A stretch of DNA of 24,124 nucleotides, from assembly GCA_023395735.1 (NCBI GenBank), contig JAEWYI010000052.1, positions 1 through 24,124 of the forward strand, in the 5' to 3' direction. This document shows, piece by piece, positions 1-7,551 of this stretch; the stretch's first letter is position 1, and each line of letters starts with the position of its first letter. This DNA is from Cyanobacteria bacterium OH_SFB_17. GTDB taxonomy: Bacteria > Cyanobacteriota > Vampirovibrionia > Gastranaerophilales > Gastranaerophilaceae. The notes under the pieces are model-generated. The model was not told the DNA's origin. It did not search any database and saw only the letters and a program-made list of their open reading frames with translations. Position numbers and translations under genes: made by a program.

Positions 1-71
1 ACTTTATGAACTTCTTTTGAAGGTTCTCTCAACGAAGGCGTTCCGTATGTTAAAACTTTTCTTACTGCCAT
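1..71 (-). CDS. def: Peptide deformylase, N-terminal fragment (cut by window edge)
   Basis: The reverse strand from 71 reads MAVRKVLTYGTPSLREPSK and continues off the left edge, so only about 23 codons are present. The opening (basic residue, Ile/Val-Leu, Thr-Tyr, Pro, Leu-Arg, Pro-x-Lys) is the typical start of peptide deformylases, the metal enzyme that removes the formyl group from nascent protein N termini. An AAGGA ribosome-binding site lies about six bases before the ATG. The catalytic motifs (GxGxAAxQ, EGCLS, HExDH) would lie outside the window and cannot be checked, so the identification rests on the N terminus alone. It is divergent from the symporter gene. Confidence 0.72.
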   Translation of the reverse strand, partial: MAVRKVLTYGTPSLREPSKEVHK

Positions 72-199
72 TAATTTTTCCTTTTTTTATATATTTATAC
101 AAAAATTATATCACACGGCTTTCAATCTTGCAATTCGGTTTGTTTGGATAAAAACTTTATAAAGATTTACAGATGTTTTTTATAAATGCTTTTTTGTTG

Positions 200-261
200 T
201 ATAATGTATAACAGTCGGGCTTTTAAATGATACAATGCAAAAGCTTTACGTATAGGAAGGA
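200..261 (+). promoter_or_regulatory. Probable promoter and RBS of the symporter-ileS operon
   Basis: A perfect TATAAT lies at 200-205 in the 196-base divergent gap. The -35 region (around 177-182) is only T-rich, so it is a weak match. A good Shine-Dalgarno sequence, AGGAAGGA at 254-261, stands six bases before the TTG start codon at 268 and is what decides that non-ATG start. Confidence 0.5.
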
Positions 262-267
262 TTTATT

Positions 268-1575
268 TTGAAAAGTTCAAAACTTACGTTAGCAATATTT
301 ATATCCCTCATATTGGGTGTGTTGGTAGGTTGGCTTGCCCCTGAGTTTGCACAGAAACTTCATCCGCTGGCAACTATTTTCCTCAATATGGTAAAAATGA
401 TTATTGCGCCGTTGTTATTTGCAACTCTCGTTGTCGGGATAGCAGGTCACGGCGATGCAAAAAGTATCGGAAAAGTCGGGATTAAAACGATTGTTTATTT
501 TGAAATAGTAACGACTGTGGCTTTGGCAATAGGTTTGTTCGTCGGTAATGTTTTTAAGCCGGGGGCTGGTTTTGGAATCAGTGTTAATCCTCACGATTTG
601 CAGGCTGCAACTCAAATGGCATCAGTAAAAGTTCACAGCTCACTTTCTGAGCTTGTTGTTGATATTTTCCCTACAAGCGTAGTTCAGTCTATGGCGGAAG
701 GTAATTTGCTTCAGATTGTTGTTTTTTCAATATTTTTTGCGCTTGCAATTTGTGCTGTAGGTCAAAAAGCGAAACCTGTTTTAGATATACTTAGCTCATT
801 GTCTGAAATAATGTTTAAATTTACGGAATATGTAATGTATTTTGCGCCAGTCGGTATTTTCGGAGCAATTGCATCTACAGTTGGCTCAAACGGAATAAAA
901 ATTCTGTTGAGTTATGGAAAAATAATATTCTCATTGTATTTTGCTTTAGCGCTTTTTGTAACAATAGTGCTTTTCATTGCTTGCAAAATCGTAAAAATAC
1001 CATTCAGAGCTTTGTTAAAAACAATTCAAGAACCTGCTCTTCTGGCATTTTCAACCGCAAGTTCGGAAGCTGCGCTTCCTAAGGCGATGAATGTGATGGA
1101 AAAATTTGGAGTTCCTAGAAATATTGTCGGATTTGTTATGCCGACGGGGTATACATTCAATCTTGACGGAAGTACTTTGTATCTTGCACTTGGAGTTTTA
1201 TTTGCGACTCAAATAGTCGGTATAAATTTGTCTGTGGAACAACAAATTATGATTATGTTGGCGCTTATGCTAACGAGCAAAGGTGTTGCTGCGGTGCCTA
1301 GAGTATCGTTGATTGTATTGGCGGGCACACTTGCAAGTTTCAATATCCCTATAATTGGGGTTGCAATTTTGCTTGGTATTGATCAAATTTTGGATATGGG
1401 AAGAACGACTGTAAATTTAATCGGAAATTGCGTTGCGACTGTAGTGATTGCGCGCTGGGAAAATGAGTTTGATTATGCTAAAATGCATGAGTTCGTAAAA
1501 GAATCAAAAATGAAAAAATTGAATCCTGTGAAAGTGGAACAAAAGCAGGAAGATTATAGTATGATGGAAGGTTAG
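268..1575 (+). CDS. gltP: GltP/DctA-type dicarboxylate or glutamate/aspartate symporter (DAACS family)
   Basis: Inner-membrane secondary transporter of acidic amino acids or C4-dicarboxylates, 435 residues, the usual family length. The family signatures are all present: the serine-rich hairpin TASSEAALP (263-271), FNLDGST (297-303), the second hairpin SKGVAAVP (337-344) and the last transmembrane substrate site GIDQILDMGRTTVNLIGN (370-387). By alignment to archaeal GltPh, D376 and R379 match the substrate amino and side-chain carboxylate ligands (D394, R397). N387 replaces the sodium-site aspartate (D405), and NLDG replaces NMDG. Both changes occur in proton-coupled E. coli GltP, so proton rather than sodium coupling is inferred. 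Translation starts at TTG behind a strong SD. The gene ends 7 bases before ileS. Substrate (glutamate, aspartate or dicarboxylate) cannot be settled from sequence alone. Confidence 0.88.
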   Translation: MKSSKLTLAIFISLILGVLVGWLAPEFAQKLHPLATIFLNMVKMIIAPLLFATLVVGIAGHGDAKSIGKVGIKTIVYFEIVTTVALAIGLFVGNVFKPGAGFGISVNPHDLQAATQMASVKVHSSLSELVVDIFPTSVVQSMAEGNLLQIVVFSIFFALAICAVGQKAKPVLDILSSLSEIMFKFTEYVMYFAPVGIFGAIASTVGSNGIKILLSYGKIIFSLYFALALFVTIVLFIACKIVKIPFRALLKTIQEPALLAFSTASSEAALPKAMNVMEKFGVPRNIVGFVMPTGYTFNLDGSTLYLALGVLFATQIVGINLSVEQQIMIMLALMLTSKGVAAVPRVSLIVLAGTLASFNIPIIGVAILLGIDQILDMGRTTVNLIGNCVATVVIARWENEFDYAKMHEFVKESKMKKLNPVKVEQKQEDYSMMEG

Positions 1576-1582
1576 TAAAAAA

Positions 1583-4423
1583 ATGACAGAACTGGAAAAA
1601 GAATATAAGGATACGTTAAATCTGCCGCAAACTACGTTGGCAATGCGTGCGAACGCAGCTATGAGAGAGCCGGAAATACAAAAAATATGGAATGAAATGG
1701 ATATTTATAACAAAATTATCTCTGATAAAGATAAATCAAAATCCTATATTTTGCACGACGGCCCGCCTTATTTGAGCTCTGAAAAAATCCACGTCGGGAC
1801 AGCTCTGAATAAAATTTTAAAAGATATTTTAATCAAATATAAAACCCAAAGAGGGTATTATGCACCTTATGTTCCGGGATATGACGGACACGGTTTGCCG
1901 ATAGAAAATGCGGTTGTTAAAACTATAAAAGGTGGAAGAAGTGCCTTAACTCCTTTGGAATTAAGAGCAAAATGCAGAGAGTTTGCACACAAAAATCTTA
2001 AAGGCCAAGAATCCGAATTTAAGCGTTTGGGCGTTTTGGGCAACTGGGAAAATCCTTACCTTACAATTGACCCTTCTTTTGAAGCTGAGCAGGTAAGAGT
2101 TTTTGGCGAAATGTATAAAAAAGGTTATATTGAAAAAGGCCTAAAACCTGTTTATTGGTGTGCGGCTTGCGAAACTGCGCTTGCAGAAGCAGAAGTTGAA
2201 TATGCTGATCACACTTCAACATCAATTTATGTTAGGTTCAAGTTTGACGAAGAATCAGTAAAAAAGGCAGGAATAGCAGCAAATATTCCAAGCCTACAAT
2301 CTTCTAATCCGCCAAGCCTCTATGCGGTTATCTGGACAACCACCCCTTGGACAATTCCTTCAAACCTTGCAATATGTTTGCATCCAAAGTTAGAATACAC
2401 TTTCTTTGAAAAAGGTGGAGATGTTTATGTAATCGGACAAGAACTTTTGGCAAGTTTCTTAAAAGGTGTAGACTGGCAGGAAGATGAAATCAAGGTATTA
2501 GGCTCTTGCCTTGGAGAAAATTTAGAACTTTTAAAAACGCAACATCCTCTTTATGACAGAAAATCTCCATTAATTTTAGGAGAGCACGTTACAACTGAAG
2601 CCGGTACGGGAGAAGTCCATACAGCACCGGGGCACGGTCTTGAAGATTATGAAGTCGGTATTAAATATGGGCTAGATGTTCTCTCTCCGCTAGACAGCAA
2701 GGGTGAATGGACTGATGAGGTTCCTGATTTGAAAGGGGTTCCTTACTACAAAGGAAATGCTATAGTTATAGAAAAATTAGAGCAGGCAAATGCTTTGCTT
2801 GCAAAAGCTGAAATTTCTCACTCGTACCCGCATTGCTGGAGATGTAAGCATCCGGTTATTTATCGTGCTACTCCTCAGTGGTTTGTTAAGGTTGATAAAT
2901 TCAGAAAAGAAACTCTTGAAGCGATAAAAAATGTTAAATGGGTTCCTGCAAGTGGAGAAAACAGAATCTCTAACATGGTTGAAGGACGTTCTGACTGGTG
3001 TATTTCAAGACAAAGAGCTTGGGGAGTGCCAATTCCAGTCTTCTATTGCAAGGATTGCGGTGAAGTTGTTGTAACTGATGAAACAATTAATCATGTTGCG
3101 CAAAAATTCGACGAAGAAAGTTCTGATGCCTGGGTAAAATATGAAGAAAAAGAACTTTTGCCTGATGGATTTAAATGCCCTCATTGCAGTGGCGAGAACT
3201 TCCAAAAAGAAAACGACATTATGGATGTTTGGTTTGATTCAGGTGTTTCTTGGAAGGCTGTTGTTGAAAAACGTTCAGAAGAACTTGGAAATACTCCGGT
3301 TGATTTGTATCTAGAAGGTTCAGACCAGCACAGAGGATGGTTCCAGTCTTCTCTTTTGACCTCTATGGCTGTACAAAACAAGGCACCTTACAAAGAAGTT
3401 TTAACTCACGGGTTTGTTTTTGGTGAAGACGGCAGAAAAATGTCAAAATCTTTGGGCAATTACATTAGACCTGATGAAATTATCAAAACCTATGGTGCTG
3501 ATATCCTAAGGCTTTGGGCTGCTTCTGTAGATTACAGAAACGATATAAAAATTGGAAATAATATCATAAAACAACTCGTTGAAATTTTCAAAAAAACAAG
3601 AAATACGACAAGATTTTTGCTTGGAAATTTGTATGATTTTGACCCTTCAAAGGATTATGTTCAGTATAATGATTTAAAAACGCTTGATAAATTTGCGCTT
3701 GCAAAATTAAATCAGCTCACAAAACAGGTTACAGAAGCGTTTGAAAGTTATGAGTTCTACAAATATTTTCAACATTTGCAAAATTTTGCAGCCGTTGATT
3801 TGAGCTCATTCTATCTAGATATTGTTAAGGATAGGCTTTATACAGCGGGCAAAAAATCTCTTTCAAGAAGAGCTTGCCAAACAGTTTTGTTTGAAATATC
3901 ACAAGCGTTAATCAAGATATTGACTCCTGTAATGCCTCATCAGGCGGAAGATATTTGGCAAAATGTTATAGAATCCCAGAAGGGCGGCTTGGAGAGCGTC
4001 TTGCTTTCTGACTGGCCGAAAATTAACCCAAGATGGGACGATGCTAAACTGGAAGAAGAATTCTCAAACATTTTGAAGTTAAGAGAAATTGTGACAAAGG
4101 CAATCGAGCCGCTTAGGGCTGAAAAAGCAGTAGGAAGCTCGTTAGAGGTTGCAGTTTATGTGAAATGCAGTGATGAAAAAATTGCAGAAATTTTAAAAGC
4201 AAACGAGAGTGAGCTTGCAAATATCTTCATCACCTCACAAGCTATTTTGTCAGATGACGAACCTTCAGACACTTTGAATAAATATCAGGAAGATGTTTTT
4301 GAGGTTTATGTAACAAAAGCAATCGGCGAAAAATGCGAAAGATGCTGGAAGTACAGATCTTTAGGCGAGCACTCCGGACATGAAACAATTTGCTCAGAAT
4401 GCTTTGATGCGATAAGCGAATAA
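1583..4423 (+). CDS. ileS: Isoleucyl-tRNA synthetase (class I, bacterial type with C-terminal zinc finger)
   Basis: Charges tRNA-Ile with isoleucine in the cytoplasm; 946 residues, normal for bacterial IleS. In order: the nucleotide-binding half with HIGH-equivalent HVGT (70-73), the CP1 editing insertion (TWTTTPWTIPSN; TGEVHTAPGHGLEDYE with the editing aspartate kept), WCISRQRAWGVPIP, an internal CxxC pair region, DIMDVWFDSG, KMSKS at 619-623 (GRKMSKSLGN), the anticodon-binding domain, and a C-terminal zinc finger C918/C921 and C937/C940. The HIGH motif is unusual: the second histidine is threonine and the preceding loop (LSSEK) seems one residue longer than the common ANGD. The ATG lies 7 bases after the symporter stop, with GGAAGG at 1566-1571 inside that gene, so translation is probably coupled. 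All other signatures are intact, so a functional enzyme is expected. Confidence 0.97.
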   Translation: MTELEKEYKDTLNLPQTTLAMRANAAMREPEIQKIWNEMDIYNKIISDKDKSKSYILHDGPPYLSSEKIHVGTALNKILKDILIKYKTQRGYYAPYVPGYDGHGLPIENAVVKTIKGGRSALTPLELRAKCREFAHKNLKGQESEFKRLGVLGNWENPYLTIDPSFEAEQVRVFGEMYKKGYIEKGLKPVYWCAACETALAEAEVEYADHTSTSIYVRFKFDEESVKKAGIAANIPSLQSSNPPSLYAVIWTTTPWTIPSNLAICLHPKLEYTFFEKGGDVYVIGQELLASFLKGVDWQEDEIKVLGSCLGENLELLKTQHPLYDRKSPLILGEHVTTEAGTGEVHTAPGHGLEDYEVGIKYGLDVLSPLDSKGEWTDEVPDLKGVPYYKGNAIVIEKLEQANALLAKAEISHSYPHCWRCKHPVIYRATPQWFVKVDKFRKETLEAIKNVKWVPASGENRISNMVEGRSDWCISRQRAWGVPIPVFYCKDCGEVVVTDETINHVAQKFDEESSDAWVKYEEKELLPDGFKCPHCSGENFQKENDIMDVWFDSGVSWKAVVEKRSEELGNTPVDLYLEGSDQHRGWFQSSLLTSMAVQNKAPYKEVLTHGFVFGEDGRKMSKSLGNYIRPDEIIKTYGADILRLWAASVDYRNDIKIGNNIIKQLVEIFKKTRNTTRFLLGNLYDFDPSKDYVQYNDLKTLDKFALAKLNQLTKQVTEAFESYEFYKYFQHLQNFAAVDLSSFYLDIVKDRLYTAGKKSLSRRACQTVLFEISQALIKILTPVMPHQAEDIWQNVIESQKGGLESVLLSDWPKINPRWDDAKLEEEFSNILKLREIVTKAIEPLRAEKAVGSSLEVAVYVKCSDEKIAEILKANESELANIFITSQAILSDDEPSDTLNKYQEDVFEVYVTKAIGEKCERCWKYRSLGEHSGHETICSECFDAISE

Positions 4424-4447
4424 TTATTTTTTTTAATATCCAATCCA

Positions 4448-4478
4448 AAGGCGAAGTTTTTATTGAAAACTTCGCCTT
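4448..4478. terminator. Hairpin between convergent ileS and the repeat-protein gene
   Basis: A perfect 13-bp stem (4448-4460 with 4466-4478) closes a 5-base loop in the gap between two genes that read toward each other. Neither side carries a clean T-run directly after the stem, so it is an imperfect intrinsic terminator that may act in both directions. Confidence 0.6.
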
Positions 4479-4499
4479 CGGTATTATTTCTAATTTAGG

Positions 4500-6644
4500 T
4501 TATAATTTTTTGAATAATTCCCTAAGCTCTTTTGATGGGAAATTTACTTTATCTTGAATCAAAGGCTTGTTATTCTTTTTCGCTTCTTCGTTGTATTGTT
4601 TCATAAATTGTAATAAAAATTCTTCGCCGTAGCCTGTTTTTATTGAGCCTAAGTAAGAATCTCGCATGATGTTTGTTTCAAATTCCTTTTTTGCTTGTTG
4701 GAAATTTTTAGAGTTTCCAACTTCACGTTTCCCGTTTGAATAAACAAAAACAGATGTTGCACTTTGTATGTTCCCGTTTTTATCATATTCGTATTCAACA
4801 TTTCGAGAGTTGCTTAATTTAACAGTTTTTTTGCTCGCACTGTTAATTTTAGCATCTTCGGACTTTTTAACTTCTGCTTTTGGGGTTTCAGTTACTTTCG
4901 GTCTGTCTTCCGTTAGTTTACCAGAAGTCTTTGTTTTTGTGTTGTTTACAGTCGTTGGTTTGCTGTTGTAATATTCAGATTTGCTCACAGATTCATTGGC
5001 TGAAAACTTTTTATTTTCATTTCTATCGATATAATATGTTTCTTTATTGTTTTTATCTATTTCAATTAAGTGTTCATAGCTGTCGTTATCATTTATATTT
5101 TCATAAATGCGTTTACGTCCATCAGCGTAAGTTTCATAGCGTTTTTCTGAATTTCCATCTGCATCTTTATCTATCCAAGTGGCTTTTCCACCATCTTCGT
5201 AGATATGATCAATTCTAACAGCACCTTTTTGTGATATTTTTGGGTCGTAGTATTCTATAACTTTTGTGCCTTTTGAATCGATATAGTTTTTGCAGATTTG
5301 GCCTTTAGCGTTTTTGTAAACTTTTTCGCCATCTCGATACTCTGTTTCAGGAAGCTTGCTTTTTGGTCCTTCTGTTTTTTTAGCATCATTTGATTTGGTT
5401 GTTGCTTCAGTTTTTTTGTTAGCCGCGGTCTTAGTTTTGTCCTCTGCTTTTGTATCAGCAGTGGCCTTGGTTTTATCCTCAACTTTTTTATCTGTTAAAG
5501 GTTTAGATTTAGCCTCTGTTTTTTTAGCTTCGTGATTTTTCGATTTGTCTTCAGTATGTTTAGTTGCTGCAACCTTAGTTTTGCTCTCTGCTTTTGTATC
5601 AGCAGCAGTCTTGGTTTTATCCTCAACTTTTTTGTCTGTTAAAGGTTTAGATTTAGCCTCTGTTTTTTTAGCTTCGTGATTTTTCGATTTGTCTTCTGTA
5701 TGTTTAGTTGCTGCAGCCTTAGTTTTGCTCTCTGCTCTTGTATCAGATGCAGTCTTGCTTTTGTCCTCAACTTTTTTGTCTACTGAAGTTTTTCCTTTTG
5801 CATCTGTCTTTCTGCCAGATTTGTCTTCTGTTTTTGCTGCATGTGCTTTTTTCCATTCAGCAATAGCTTCTTCTCTGGATTTCATTTTTCCTTTTGTTTC
5901 AAATTCACCGGGAAGCTCTATTTGCTCGCCAACCAAAAATCCGTCAACGGGTTTTCCTGTAGTTCTTCCTTTGAATGTTTTTAATTTATCTTTGTTGTGT
6001 TCTTTTAACTCTTTTATGAATTTTTCTCGTTCTTCTCCTTTTAAGTCGAACTTGTTTGCAATAGAGCTTGGAGATTCTCCGTTTTGTACAATATAGCTTG
6101 TGTATTTGCCTTTTTCTTCTGTTTTTTCAGGGGATTTGGTCTCGGCTGCAGGAGTTTCGACTTTTGGTTTTTCTTCTACAGCTTTTTTGGCAGCATAAGC
6201 CTCTGCTCGAACTTTTTCCATCATCTCTTTCGGGCTTATAACTTCCATCTTTTTAAAATCTTTTAAGATTTCTTTTTCTCGATGCCTAAGATTTTTAATC
6301 TCTTTATCGGTTAGTTTTTCATTTTTTAGCAAATCATCAATTTCGACAAGCTGTTTTGATAAATCCTTAACCGCAGTACTGTCGTATTTGCTTTGTTTGA
6401 ATTTTGAAGCCAAATCGTCAGGGTTGTCTTTTGTTAAAGCCCTAGACTTAATTTGCTTGTCGAAGATTCCGTCGCCGTCCAAATCAACATAGACGGTTCC
6501 TTTAACCTTTTTACCTGCAAGTCCTTCAGAAAGATTTGTGAAATCAATAACTTCACCTTTTTCTCCGATTTTGACTTTACTCTTGTCGCCTAAATTAAGA
6601 GCATTCAAATTGGCTACCACATTTGGCACTTTATCCTTAGACAT
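4500..6644 (-). CDS. Uncharacterised repeat-rich protein with LysM-like module and calcium-loop-like motifs
   Basis: A 714-residue, strongly lysine-rich protein that I do not recognise as a whole. Residues 1-160 are mixed helical, with a DxDxDG loop at 54-62 (DLDGDGIFD). Residues about 181-250 resemble a LysM peptidoglycan-binding module (YIVQNGESPSSIANKF, then VGEQIELP). Residues 292-423 are eleven 12-residue units of consensus [TVA]E[DSA]K[ST]K. Residues about 430-560 hold charged beta-like repeats (YxxGxKxxY type) plus two EF-hand-like loops, at 492 (DKDADG) and 540-551 (DRNENKKFSANE). The last 100 residues form a separate, ordinary-composition domain. There is no signal peptide, lipobox or membrane segment, and one cysteine (C451). 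TAAGGAG precedes the ATG. It stands alone, between ileS and gpx. A wall-, surface- or secreted role is suggested by the modules but not shown; the lysine-rich tract alone could equally bind nucleic acid. Confidence 0.85.
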   Translation of the reverse strand: MSKDKVPNVVANLNALNLGDKSKVKIGEKGEVIDFTNLSEGLAGKKVKGTVYVDLDGDGIFDKQIKSRALTKDNPDDLASKFKQSKYDSTAVKDLSKQLVEIDDLLKNEKLTDKEIKNLRHREKEILKDFKKMEVISPKEMMEKVRAEAYAAKKAVEEKPKVETPAAETKSPEKTEEKGKYTSYIVQNGESPSSIANKFDLKGEEREKFIKELKEHNKDKLKTFKGRTTGKPVDGFLVGEQIELPGEFETKGKMKSREEAIAEWKKAHAAKTEDKSGRKTDAKGKTSVDKKVEDKSKTASDTRAESKTKAAATKHTEDKSKNHEAKKTEAKSKPLTDKKVEDKTKTAADTKAESKTKVAATKHTEDKSKNHEAKKTEAKSKPLTDKKVEDKTKATADTKAEDKTKTAANKKTEATTKSNDAKKTEGPKSKLPETEYRDGEKVYKNAKGQICKNYIDSKGTKVIEYYDPKISQKGAVRIDHIYEDGGKATWIDKDADGNSEKRYETYADGRKRIYENINDNDSYEHLIEIDKNNKETYYIDRNENKKFSANESVSKSEYYNSKPTTVNNTKTKTSGKLTEDRPKVTETPKAEVKKSEDAKINSASKKTVKLSNSRNVEYEYDKNGNIQSATSVFVYSNGKREVGNSKNFQQAKKEFETNIMRDSYLGSIKTGYGEEFLLQFMKQYNEEAKKNNKPLIQDKVNFPSKELRELFKKL
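5376..5771 (-). repeat. Hierarchical tandem repeat: 36-bp units in a 144-bp higher-order period
   Basis: Eleven in-frame 36-bp (12-residue) units fill this stretch, e.g. TEDKSKNHEAKK and TEAKSKPLTDKK. Four different units form a 144-bp (48-residue) super-unit: 5446-5589 and 5590-5733 are nearly identical, and a third partial copy begins at 5734. The near-identity at DNA level, including synonymous sites, points to recent duplication. Consensus position 2 is Glu, and 4 and 6 are nearly always Lys. Confidence 0.93.
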
Positions 6645-6830
6645 ACTATTTTCTCCTTAGGTTTCTTCACATTACTCTGAGTCTGTTATCGGCAAAAATT
6701 TCATTTTCTTTAGTAAATGTAAAGGATTGTAACACCCGACATAAAGTAAAAATCCCCTCCTTTTGTCCAATATCTTTTCTTTTCACTTGATTTAAAAATT
6801 AAATAGAATGAAAAATTTATATAAAAGTAC

Positions 6831-6884
6831 TTGACAAAAATATTATATTGTATACAATTGAATTGTGGACAACCGAAAAGGAGG
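6831..6884 (+). promoter_or_regulatory. gpx promoter with overlapping OhrR-type operator, and strong RBS
   Basis: A perfect -35 TTGACA (6831-6836) and -10 TACAAT (6853-6858) are 16 bases apart. Overlapping the -10 and start point is TACAATT-G-AATTGTG (6853-6867), which matches the Bacillus ohrA half-site consensus TACAATT/AATTGTA at 13 of 14 positions. It abuts a degenerate copy, AAATATT-A-TATTGTA (6838-6852), so the arrangement of two contiguous sites resembles the ohrA operator. ATTGTATACAAT (6847-6858) is also a perfect palindrome. AAGGAGG (6878-6884) is the ribosome-binding site. Confidence 0.75.
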
Positions 6885-6889
6885 CAAAA

Positions 6890-7435
6890 ATGAAATTATA
6901 TGATTTTAAAGTAAAGACAATTGATGGAAAAGAAAAAGAACTTTCTGAATATAAAGGTAAAACTTTGTTGATAGTAAATACAGCGAGCAAGTGCGGTTTT
7001 ACAAAACAATTTGAGGGTTTAGAGGCTCTTTATCAACAATTTAAAGATAAGGGGTTTGAAATTCTTGGTTTTCCTTGCAACCAATTTGCGGAACAGGATC
7101 CTGCAGAAAATGCTGAAATTGCTCAATTTTGCAAGCTTAATTTCGGTGTAACTTTCCCTATGTTTGCAAAAATAAACGTGAGAGGCGAAGACGCACATCC
7201 GTTGTACAAATATTTAACTCAAGAAGCTAAATTTGAAGGTTTAAATGAGAATGACGGCGCAGGAAAATTTTTGTCTGACTTCTTAAAACAAAATTTCGCA
7301 AACTATCTTGAAGGCGATTCTATAAAATGGAATTTTACAAAATTTTTAATAGATAAAGAAGGTAACGTTGTAAAGCGTTTTGAATCTCCGATAGAGCCTT
7401 CTGATATTGCAGATACGATAAATAAACTCCTCTAA
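6890..7435 (+). CDS. gpx: Cysteine-type glutathione peroxidase (probably thioredoxin-dependent)
   Basis: Reduces hydrogen peroxide or organic hydroperoxides in the cytoplasm; 181 residues, normal for BtuE/GpxA-type enzymes. The thioredoxin-fold signatures are present: peroxidatic C35 in NTASKCGFT, Q65 in FPCNQF, and W147-N148 in KWNFTKFL, completing the Cys-Gln-Trp-Asn tetrad. C81 (QFCKLNF) falls where thioredoxin-dependent GPx enzymes carry their resolving cysteine, so thioredoxin is a likelier reductant than glutathione. The reading frame can be extended upstream to a TTG at 6848, but that lies inside the promoter; the ATG at 6890 sits five bases after AAGGAGG and is the real start. An OhrR operator covers the promoter and ohrR is the next gene, so induction by organic peroxide is inferred. 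Confidence 0.95.
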   Translation: MKLYDFKVKTIDGKEKELSEYKGKTLLIVNTASKCGFTKQFEGLEALYQQFKDKGFEILGFPCNQFAEQDPAENAEIAQFCKLNFGVTFPMFAKINVRGEDAHPLYKYLTQEAKFEGLNENDGAGKFLSDFLKQNFANYLEGDSIKWNFTKFLIDKEGNVVKRFESPIEPSDIADTINKLL

Positions 7436-7453
7436 TCAAACTATCTTATTCCG

Positions 7454-7510
7454 ACCTGAAAGAGTGTTGCAGATGCTAGGCAAATAATGCATTCTTTCAG
7501 GTTTCTTTTT
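7454..7510 (+). terminator. Intrinsic terminator between gpx and ohrR
   Basis: ACCTGAAAGA (7454-7463) pairs perfectly with TCTTTCAGGT (7493-7502), and TTCTTTTT follows. The long central loop can extend the stem by a few weak pairs. It would end most gpx transcripts and let some read into ohrR. Confidence 0.75.
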
Positions 7511-7551
7511 ATGATAGAATGAACTAAAAATCAAGAAACAGGAAGCATGTA

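Noticed and set aside
5376..5771. Tandem 36/144-bp repeats as a CRISPR array
   Set aside because: Units are contiguous, without spacers, in frame and coding.
5689..6096. Plus-strand open frame of 135 residues across the repeat-protein gene
   Set aside because: It is the complement of low-complexity lysine/glutamate codons, which makes long stop-free antisense frames, and has no RBS.
6848..6889. Longer N terminus of gpx from a TTG at 6848
   Set aside because: It lies within the -10/operator region, has no ribosome-binding site, and the added 14 residues are unlike GPx; the ATG at 6890 follows AAGGAGG.
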